The notes below the pieces were generated by a model. The model ran no database searches. It worked only from the letters and a program-made list of their open reading frames with translations, and was not told where the DNA came from. From Myrmaecium sp. VS I D KN 1 (Eukaryota > Ascomycota > Dothideomycetes > Valsariales > Valsariaceae): DNA of 64,000 nucleotides. The translations under genes were made by a program, and so were the position numbers. The DNA lies in the NCBI GenBank assembly GCA_019775845.1, contig JADQAV010000009.1, forward strand, positions 1,574,202 through 1,638,201. Direction: 5' to 3'. Shown here one piece after another: positions 56,516 to 64,000 of the stretch; position 1 is the stretch's first letter, and each line of letters begins with the position of its first letter.

Positions 56516-57578
56516 TACCGCAGATTATGATGCCCTCCACACGGAAAGGCCTTGGTGATGCGAGGGTGGTGGTGGTGGGCGTGCCGGGGTGAGATGCTGG
56601 TCCGGGACGAGGTAAATGAAGGGATGACGTGAAAGGTCAGGGAGGAGCGACAGAGAACAATGCGGGTCGCTTAGGTGGATCGTCGTGCTGAAGACGAGGG
56701 GGAAGAGGACCTGGCGGGGATCCTGCAGGCGGTATGAGGGTATCGTGGAGGTGTGGTGACGGAGGGAGGAGAGAAGATCGAAGATGGTCGTTGAGGCGTC
56801 CAGAACCTGGGCTGGCCGTGGTGTTGTGTCTGGGTTGGGTTGGAGAAGTCGCGGGGCCCGCCAAGATTTTCCGTTCCGGGTCAGCCACACCCGACCTTCC
56901 GCCAAACCTTCCGCCACATCTCGGGCCTCATACAGAGTGCATCAGCGCCAACATCGAGTCTATAAGTACCTGCAGCAGTACAGCGGTGCCTTTTTCTTCA
57001 CCTTACATTGACTTGACTTTCGACATCTTCAAGGTTTCCTACGGAAAGCTTCACGTCTGGGAACTCCACATCATCACATCATCACCCTATCACCCTATCA
57101 CCAAACGTTAACTTGCTCTTTGCGGAACTTTAACTCGCGGAAGATGCGTCGGCTCAAAAGCACATCCGTCTCAGTTCTGCTCAATGAAACTGCTATTCGA
57201 AATGCACTTCTCCGTATTGTGCTCACCGTGGGCAGGAGCTTGTTTCTTCATGTTCCTGCAGTCACATACGTGTCGAAAGCCTGATTGGAAAGTGTCTTCT
57301 TAGCCCGAGCACACTTTCTATTGTACCGTATTGTCTCTATATAAACTTTGCCCGTTTGTATATCTATTCCCAACAACTGTTCACCGCATCGCCCTCCGCA
57401 TGCTTCACTCTTGCGGCGTGAGGTCTGTTCTCGTCGACCGGCCGTACCGCACTTTCCCGGGAGTTTCTCTATATATAAAACATCTACACCATCTGCGTCT
57501 TTCAACATTGCATCTTTGTCTCGCGCTTCCCCCCTCGACAAGTCACTGATAATCATTTCACAACCACTGTTCACGACC
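56516..57578. other. Divergent intergenic region between PP2A and BTB-like gene
   Basis: Holds both promoters. The left half is PP2A's leader. The right half carries two TATA-like elements upstream of the BTB-like gene. No additional gene is seen. Confidence 0.45.
57470..57480 (+). promoter_or_regulatory. TATA-like element upstream of the BTB-like gene
   Basis: TATATATAAAA about 100 bp before the ATG at 57579, with a second, CTATATAAAC, at about 57336. Position is plausible for a TATA box; transcription start is unknown. Confidence 0.4.
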
Positions 57579-59225
57579 ATGAGCGACAATATACCCTACT
57601 TTTCCCAAGAACTGGACGGACTCAAGCTGATTCATGGTGATGTACTGATAGTCTTAGGTTCGTCGCGTTCAGACCATCTCCTCCTCCACCGAGACTTTCT
57701 CCAGCAATTCCCCTACTTCCAGCCAGGGTTCAGATGGCCAGACCATGCCAAGGTCAGAACCTCGACGGACGCCAACGCTCCTGCCATGTGGGTTTATGGT
57801 CTGACACTGACTTCCGATCTGGATGACTGGTACGATTTCTTCATCCTCACTGCACACCCTGATCCCAGGGCCCTCGACAAATTTGGCTCAGCCAGTGTGA
57901 GCGACGACAAGTCGGAGGACAGTAAGAGAAGTTGGAGCCCTTGCATATGTCCGATGTCCCCGGCAGACAATCCCATCCCGCTACACCGATTTGGCTATCC
58001 TTTCTGCATGCGCGACGGGGCCTGCCAGTCGCTGACCACAGAGGAACTGTACCGCTTGGCCGTGATGGCACACCAACTTCTCTTCAGAATACTCTACGAG
58101 CAGGAGCCTGACGGGGAGCTGTTCGACTTATCTGTTGAGGAGAGGGCATTGCTGCTCGCAGAGGTCGTAGCATACGCAGACCATTACCTGCTGCTCGATT
58201 ACATCTTCCCAGTCATCAAGCGACTTTTCGAAGAACCTGCATATATGGGGAAGGACGTCGCTGAGAACCCATTATTCTATCTTGCCATCGGCGAGCGCAT
58301 CCACTCCCACGCTCTTGCGACTGAAGCGGTGATGCATCTTGTCGGATCCAGGACTGGGATTGTCGACAGCTTCCGCTGGCATAATGAACTACAGAGACGG
58401 ACGGAGTTGAGTCGCTTTGAGCTCGAGGTCGCCCTTTTCGTTTACAAACAAAGAGAGGAGTTGCAGCGCCACATCAACGAGGCCCGTACTTCGCTCCAAT
58501 CCGCTGCGCTCACCGAAACGCGTATGCGAATCCATAGTTCCGGCAAGTATAAATGGAAACAGATCAAAACCATCTTCCTCTTTTCCCGCTCGGAGCATCG
58601 GTCGTCCAAGGAGAAGATTGAATTCCTCGCCAGCAGCATCTTCAGCCAGTGGCTGGTGCGTCGGCTAGGAGGATGGAGCACCCGGGCAGGTAACATCTAC
58701 CACCTCGACTTCGTTGCCCGCCTCGACGTGAACGACTCCCTCCTATACCGGACGCTCAAAACTCTCCACGAGGCGGGACAAGGGGATGACACCAACTTGT
58801 TCGGGGAAGATGCCCCCAGACGGCTGGCGAAGTGGTTCCTCCCCTACGAACACTCGCAGCTCCCTGAAACCGAGCAGCGGTTGCGCGATAAGCTCGCTGG
58901 TCTCCTACACCACAGCGAAAAGTATTGGAACTACCTCAACAAAGCACGATACGTGCCGCCGACGTGCCCTTACTTTACCATAGAGGTCGGCGATCTCCCT
59001 TGGATGTTCGAATGTCCCGTCCATGGTAAGGCTTATCGACAGTCGCCGTTTCGAGATCCACCTGACTGGGACGTGCCGCAGAAGGTCTTTGACATTTGGT
59101 TTGGGGAAGGACAACAGGGGACGGTAGATTCAGGGGAGGACACGGCGGTAGATGATGACCGGAAGTCTGTTGCGAGTTCACTCTCTGCACGTTGTGTGAA
59201 GAGCTGGGAAGCTCCGGATGAGTAG
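57579..59225 (+). CDS. Hypothetical BTB/POZ-like fungal protein
   Basis: Single-exon gene of 548 aa starting MSDNIPYFSQELDGL; the frame is open upstream, but this ATG is preceded by ACGACC and fits the TATA-like elements. The first 240 residues have a layout seen in fungal BTB-like proteins: GDVLIVLGSSRSDHLLLHRD near residue 21, then an acidic insert, and ELYRLAVMAHQLLFRILYEQ plus a segment ending LLLAEVVAYADHYLLLDYIF at about 190-210. The remaining half is helical and unassigned. There is no signal peptide or membrane helix. The BTB match is weak because the first strand lacks the usual HK-like motif. Many filamentous fungi carry expanded families of such proteins with unknown function. Confidence 0.8.
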   Translation: MSDNIPYFSQELDGLKLIHGDVLIVLGSSRSDHLLLHRDFLQQFPYFQPGFRWPDHAKVRTSTDANAPAMWVYGLTLTSDLDDWYDFFILTAHPDPRALDKFGSASVSDDKSEDSKRSWSPCICPMSPADNPIPLHRFGYPFCMRDGACQSLTTEELYRLAVMAHQLLFRILYEQEPDGELFDLSVEERALLLAEVVAYADHYLLLDYIFPVIKRLFEEPAYMGKDVAENPLFYLAIGERIHSHALATEAVMHLVGSRTGIVDSFRWHNELQRRTELSRFELEVALFVYKQREELQRHINEARTSLQSAALTETRMRIHSSGKYKWKQIKTIFLFSRSEHRSSKEKIEFLASSIFSQWLVRRLGGWSTRAGNIYHLDFVARLDVNDSLLYRTLKTLHEAGQGDDTNLFGEDAPRRLAKWFLPYEHSQLPETEQRLRDKLAGLLHHSEKYWNYLNKARYVPPTCPYFTIEVGDLPWMFECPVHGKAYRQSPFRDPPDWDVPQKVFDIWFGEGQQGTVDSGEDTAVDDDRKSVASSLSARCVKSWEAPDE

Positions 59226-59945
59226 ATGATGTGTTGAGCGTTTGAACCTTTTAGCCTTTACGATACCTTATACTATATAGTTATACTTTGGATACCCCTA
59301 GAACAAATCGAGATTGCTGAAGCTTTGCAGATTCTTCCCACCGGGTCTTCCTGCTTGCTGTAGTCCTTCTCGGGAATCGCAGTGTCTATATTAGCTTGAT
59401 CATGTGGTTCCACTGTGGGAAGGGGTTAAGGAGACAGCTTTTCGACGAACTCTAACGTGCGCATGCCCGCAGAGAGTTCGGAAAGGAGAGTTACTTGGGT
59501 GCAGACTTTGCTGGATGGCCTGATGGAGGCGCATCTGGGGGGAAAGGATGACGTAGAGACTGCACGATCACGGTCGAATCAACGCACATCAAGTGTACAG
59601 TATTTCGGGAGGAACAGGTAGGCTGTGTCCTAATTTCAGAGGAATTTGCTGACATTGAGTCTATACACTCACTACGTGACAGCCTCGCAGGTCGCACGCC
59701 TGAGTTTGCGGATCGCTGACTGGCCAGCTGCCATTCGTCTCGACTTTTTACCGAGGGCAGCCTGACTCAGCAGCCGGAGAACGTCAGAGTCAACTGCACA
59801 CCCCCCAACTTCCTCCACTTCTCCTTCTCTTCCTCACGCTACAGACCACCGATACTCCCAGCGAACCGCTCGCACGATCACTCGACTGAACCAGAATCCG
59901 CTGGCTCAGTCTGACCGCATTCCCATCGCCATCCTCCACGCTTAT
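59226..59945. other. Intergenic: leader region of the F-box gene
   Basis: About 720 bp with no recognised gene. The last 150 bp before 59946 are C-rich/T-rich, as in other leaders in this window. Confidence 0.4.
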
Positions 59946-62900
59946 ATGCAATCAGAGCTCCCTGCAGACTTTCAACACCATACAACCACAGCAATCACCA
60001 CCGAAAGCTTCACCAACCCCACCCAGCATGGACGCCAGCTCGATGACGCCTCACCCTATTCCCTCCTGGAACATGGAGGGTGGACAGGGCCCATACTGCA
60101 GACGCGGCGAAAGTCAAGCAACGCATCACCGAGCGCATCGCCACCGCTGCCGTCCTTCATCCGCGCGAATGAATCGGCACGCCTGAGCGCGTCTTCCACG
60201 CCCGGCCGAGACCGAGTCAGCGAGTATGAGCAGGCACTCTCGCCTACTCCGAAGAAGAGACTGGAAGATCTTGAGTTCCAGGTAATCAAGAAGAAGCGGA
60301 ACCCCGGAGACACTAGCTCGCCTATCGCAAATCTCCCTAACGGTGGGTAGTCCGGGTGGCGAACCCTCTCGTCCCCATGATAGGGCTGACCGTTGCTTTC
60401 CAGAGATCTTGACGCATGCCCTGTCGCATCTACCGCCCAATGACCTGTCCGCGGTTGCCCTGGTCTCGCGCCGATTCCACAGCCTCGTCACCACGCCGCA
60501 TGCTTGGAGAGTCGCGTTCTCCCGCTACTTCCTCGGACCCGAATCGCTTCTGCAGACGGCAGACTCGTCGGTGGAGGATGAAGGCGAGACCTTTCGGACA
60601 CAGCGGCGGGCCTACACAAGACTCACTGCGCTGTCTTCGTGGAAGAGCGAATACATCATGCGCACGCGGCTGCTGCGGTCACTGGCCCGCGGAAAGCCGA
60701 TGCAGGCCATCGCCTCTCCTGCGGTTGCGCGTGCGGGCCACAGTCACATAGCGAATGCTATCGTCATGTACAATTCGCAGCTGTTCACCACCATCAACCA
60801 CCTGCACGCCAACTTCGGTTCCGGTTTGAACAAGCGTCCGCCTCGTTTCATCCACGGCGCCGACGACGTTGGGGCTGCCTCCAGCAGCGACCCGATTGCC
60901 GGCAAGGTCGACAGCTGGGGCGTGACGGATCCGCACCTGTTCTACCAATTTGCGGAGCGCTTTCCCGGCGATGCGCAGTGGGGATTGGGGCCAGGGGAGA
61001 TTGTAGGATGTCCCAATGTGATGGACGTCAGCCAGCCGTACGGGATGATTCATGGAGAAGGCTCTCCCGGTGGCACCCTGTACTTCCGTCACGTGGAGGA
61101 GATGCGCGGCCGATTCCTGGCTCTGACCGATCCGGAATTCGCAGACCATACTCTAGGCATCCCGAGGTATCTACGGCTGGTTGAATCTTTCCCTTCGGTA
61201 TGGATCGCGAAGTCAAATGTTGTTCCATCGCTTTCCGACGGCCTCCTCGGCATCCTTGCTGGATCGTCGACCGGAATCCTGTCCGCTTACAGTCTGGGAT
61301 CTGATGGCCTGGGAGAGCGACGTATTGGCCGTGGTGAGCTGACTGCTCGCTGGGTTCTCAGTCCGGGGGTGCCGATTATCGCCATCGCTGTCGACGAAGC
61401 ATATTCGATCACGCGGCAAGCTCAGAAACGGGTCTGGGCTGTTGCGCTCAATGCTCTCGGCGAGGTCTATTATCTCACCAAGTTCCCGAAGCGGCCGGGT
61501 GGCACGCGGCTGCCCGGCGAAGAAGCGACCGAGCATCTGGCCTGGAAGACGGGACGCAGCGTGTACTGGAGCCTTGCCGGCCCGAGCAGGCGTACTGCTC
61601 GTGTCAATCCGTACACCGACATAGTTGACGTTGACGGTCGCTACTCGCCGCGGTCTTCATGGGATGGCATGGGATTGAGCGACGAGGAGATACAGACTGA
61701 GACGAGAGAGATCGAAACCTTCATCCGGAAGCAGCCCAAGGACTTTCAAAAGGCATGCAATGGCTGGGATATGAGGCGCCGACTCGAGGTAGACTTTGCG
61801 GGCGACGACGGTCACAACGCTGGGGAATCTATCGTGGTGTTCCGGTGCGGGCTCGATGAAGGAAGTGTTGCAGAGGTCAAGCGATACACGCGATGCAAGG
61901 TATCGCCGCAGGAGAACCTGGACTCTGTCACAGTTTCGAAAGCTGCCACGCCACCTTTGCCCGCGCCGGGCGCTTCGCTGTTCGGTGGAGCTGTCGCATC
62001 GGGTTCTTCGACTCCTAGCGACGTTGTCAGCGAACGTGGTCGCAGCTCGTCTCGTATTTCCGCTAGCACCCCTGAGAACGTCGAGCTCGTGGATGAGTGG
62101 CGGACGTCCGAACTCTCTTTCGGCGGGAACAAGTCCGTCCAGATCACCACCACCGCTATCGATTCGTCGTCTTACGCCACACTGACCGTCTCTGAAGACC
62201 CCAATCTGGGGTTTTCGTCGAGCACCGCCTCCTCACCGTTTGCCTCACCTCCATACCCTTCACATCAACCAGCCACGTCTTGGGACATTCCAGGACAGCG
62301 CGCACGGTTTGTGGCTGCCGGTACGAAGAACGGCAACGTCATTCTTTGGGACATCCGCGCCCCTGTTGCGAAGTCTGCGGACTGGACCAACACCATCGAA
62401 CCGCTCCGGATTATCTACACGGACTCCCCGGAAATCTCCTGCCTCGCTCTCACCGCCCTCTACGTTGTCCATGGCGGCAACGACGGACTTGTGCAAGCGT
62501 GGGATCCTCTGGCCTCGACCATGTCTCCGATCCGCACCCTCAACTCGCGCTTCTCCTCCCGTGCTCGACGTCGGCTCGTGCAAGCAGAGGCCTCCGCGCA
62601 AGGTGTCGGCATCAACCTGTTCGCCGCCGGTGCGATCTGCCTCGACCCCGATCCGACCGCTCTTCGCGGGATGGTTTCCCTTGGCACCCACCTGCGTTAC
62701 TGGGCCTACAGCTCCTCCGCGGCCGACGCGTACAAGAGCAACAAGCGCCGGCTCCGTCGCTCCGAGCGCGGAAGCAACAACCACGGCGGCGAGAAGTTCG
62801 TGGCTCCCAGCCGCGGCAACCTCAAGCATTACATCGCCAAAGAACAGATGGAGATGGAGCGCGACGAGCGGGAGCGGGAACGCGAGGCGAACCGTCTTGC

Positions 62901-63555
62901 TGGCCGTTTTGGAGTGGATCTCCTCGACGACGAGGAGACGGCGTTGGCGTACGCGGCGTTCCTGTCACAGGAGGCGCTGCAGAACGAGCAGAAGAAGCGG
63001 CGGGAGAGCGAGAGCACCGCCAGCGAGGGCACGCAATCTCTCAGCGTCGAGACGCACAGCGAGGGTACCGTCACTCCGGACAGCAGCGTGCCAGCATCCG
63101 GCGTGGATTCCGTCGATCCTCAGCCTGCGCCCATCAAGACGGACGAAGAACTCGACGCCGAGATCGCCGAGGCCATCCGGCTTAGTCTGCAGCTGCAGGA
63201 GCAGGACTCCGTGCCCGACCACGCTGCCTCATCTGTGCCTGTTGACTTCCCATCCGTCGCCGAGCCTGTGGATCCTCCGGCGCCGGCCTTTGAAATCCCC
63301 ATCCGCTACGCCAGCAAGAAGCAGCGCTCTCCGACGCGACGGACGAGCTCACACACCGCTGCCTTTGAGGATGCGGCGGCCAGCAGCAGCAAGCAGCAGC
63401 AGCTGGATGAGGATTTGGAGTATGCATTGCAGCTGAGTTTGGCGGAGGAGGCGAGTCGGCATGCCGCGGCGGCGACGGCTGCGGAGGAGGAGTGGGAGGA
63501 GTTCCCTGTCCTGCCGGCGCCGGTGGTGAAGGGGAAGGGGAAGGGTAGGGCTTGA
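59946..63555 (+). CDS. F-box/WD-repeat protein with C-terminal ubiquitin-interacting motifs (Ufo1-like)
   Basis: Likely substrate receptor of an SCF ubiquitin ligase. Two exons, 59946-60342 and 60404-63555, with a 61-nt intron (GTGGGT...TTCCAG), give 1182 aa. The splice joins the F-box across the intron (IANLPN|EILTHALSHLPPNDLSAV, residues about 128-172). The middle has beta-propeller-like units, including RARFVAAGTKNGNVILWDIR and LYVVHGGNDGLVQAWDPL. Three UIM-like helices follow: LDDEETALAYAAFLSQEALQ at about 975, DAEIAEAIRLSLQLQEQ at about 1050 and DLEYALQLSLAEEA at about 1140. F-box plus WD repeats plus three UIMs is the architecture of yeast Ufo1, which handles the Ho endonuclease and Rad30. 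Orthology is inferred from architecture only. The C-terminus ends KGKGKGRA. The N-terminal 125 residues are disordered and Ser/Pro-rich. Confidence 0.9.
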
Positions 63556-64000
63556 TGGGCTTGATTCGGGGAGATGTGGCTACGTAGGGATTGAGAGGGC
63601 GCGGGAGCTGGGGCTGTGTGTGTTGCTTTTTTTGTGGTTTCATATCTATTGTACTTTTGTTATCTACATATTATTTATTTTTATATCAAATCGCCGCATG
63701 GCTGTTCTTTGTCTCAGCCCTTTTTTCTGTTGCGGCGGGTGCATTTCTGGGTATGATTCCTTTTGGGTTGAAATGCAGATTTGTTTGACTGTGATCATGA
63801 GTCCTTCACCGGATCTTGACCTAGATCTTGACCACGAGCAGTTGGGTTGAAGTTGTAAGCAATCCAAGCGTGAAGCCAGGAAAAAGGGGAACGTTCGATA
63901 GTTTGGTTTGATTGGTCGGAAGACGCCTCCCGATCTTCCGACCTTCACAAAAAGTCCATGACGGTTCCATAACGTCACGATTTCCCCCCGTTCAATGGCC
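63556..64000. other. 3' flank of the F-box gene to window end
   Basis: T-rich stretch (63620-63720) fits the F-box gene 3' UTR. A palindromic-looking GATCTTGACCTAGATCTTGACC duplication lies at about 63811-63832. No gene is seen. Confidence 0.45.

Overview
This window is nuclear DNA from a filamentous ascomycete (Pezizomycotina). Introns are short (42-177 nt), with GT...AG ends and CTAAC/CTGAC-type branch sites. Coding GC is moderately high, and an AT-rich, TpA-rich island looks RIP-mutated. The gene content is typical of the group: an XlnR/XYR1-type zinc-cluster regulator, fused Egt1, a peroxisomal Lon ending in SRL, GLFG nucleoporin Nup49 and an Ufo1-like F-box protein. Class cannot be fixed from sequence alone; a Dothideomycete or relative is a guess.

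Layout. 1945-5077 (-): XlnR-like xylanolytic activator, with about 4.8 kb of apparently non-coding DNA upstream. 9894-13199 (-): large protein with a possible XPF/Zip2(SHOC1)-like C-terminus. 13626-14893 (-): TauD-type sulfonate dioxygenase. 16673-16788 (+): intron-containing tRNA-Val(AAC). 17336-18523 (-) and 19101-20677 (+): FIP1 and NUP49, divergent from a shared 577-bp gap. 21245-22465 (+): glutathionyl-hydroquinone reductase-type GST. 23367-26308 (+): peroxisomal Lon. 26914-28464 (-): Gln-rich/disordered hypothetical protein. 29422-31759 (-): secreted mucin-like protein. 33938-36701 (+): ergothioneine synthase Egt1. 37414-38579 (+): Cys/His-containing hypothetical protein. 39330-39870: AT-rich relic. 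40180-41298 (-): basic disordered hypothetical protein. 42451-48288 (+): Iml1/DEPDC5. 50169-54215 (+): Lst4/FNIP-like protein. 55211-56515 (-): PP2A catalytic subunit. 57579-59225 (+): BTB-like hypothetical protein. 59946-63555 (+): F-box/WD/UIM protein resembling Ufo1.

How genes relate. The clearest functional neighbourhood is 42.4-56.5 kb. Iml1 (GATOR1/SEACIT) and an Lst4/FNIP-like protein both act on the Rag GTPases upstream of TORC1. They lie next to a PP2A catalytic subunit, a phosphatase in TORC1 output. FIP1 and NUP49 both serve mRNA maturation/export and may share a promoter. The other genes look like ordinary housekeeping or accessory loci with no evident shared pathway. No defence system, secondary-metabolite cluster, CRISPR array or intact mobile element was seen.

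Exon boundaries were derived by hand from splice signals, reading frame and family conservation. UTRs were not assigned.
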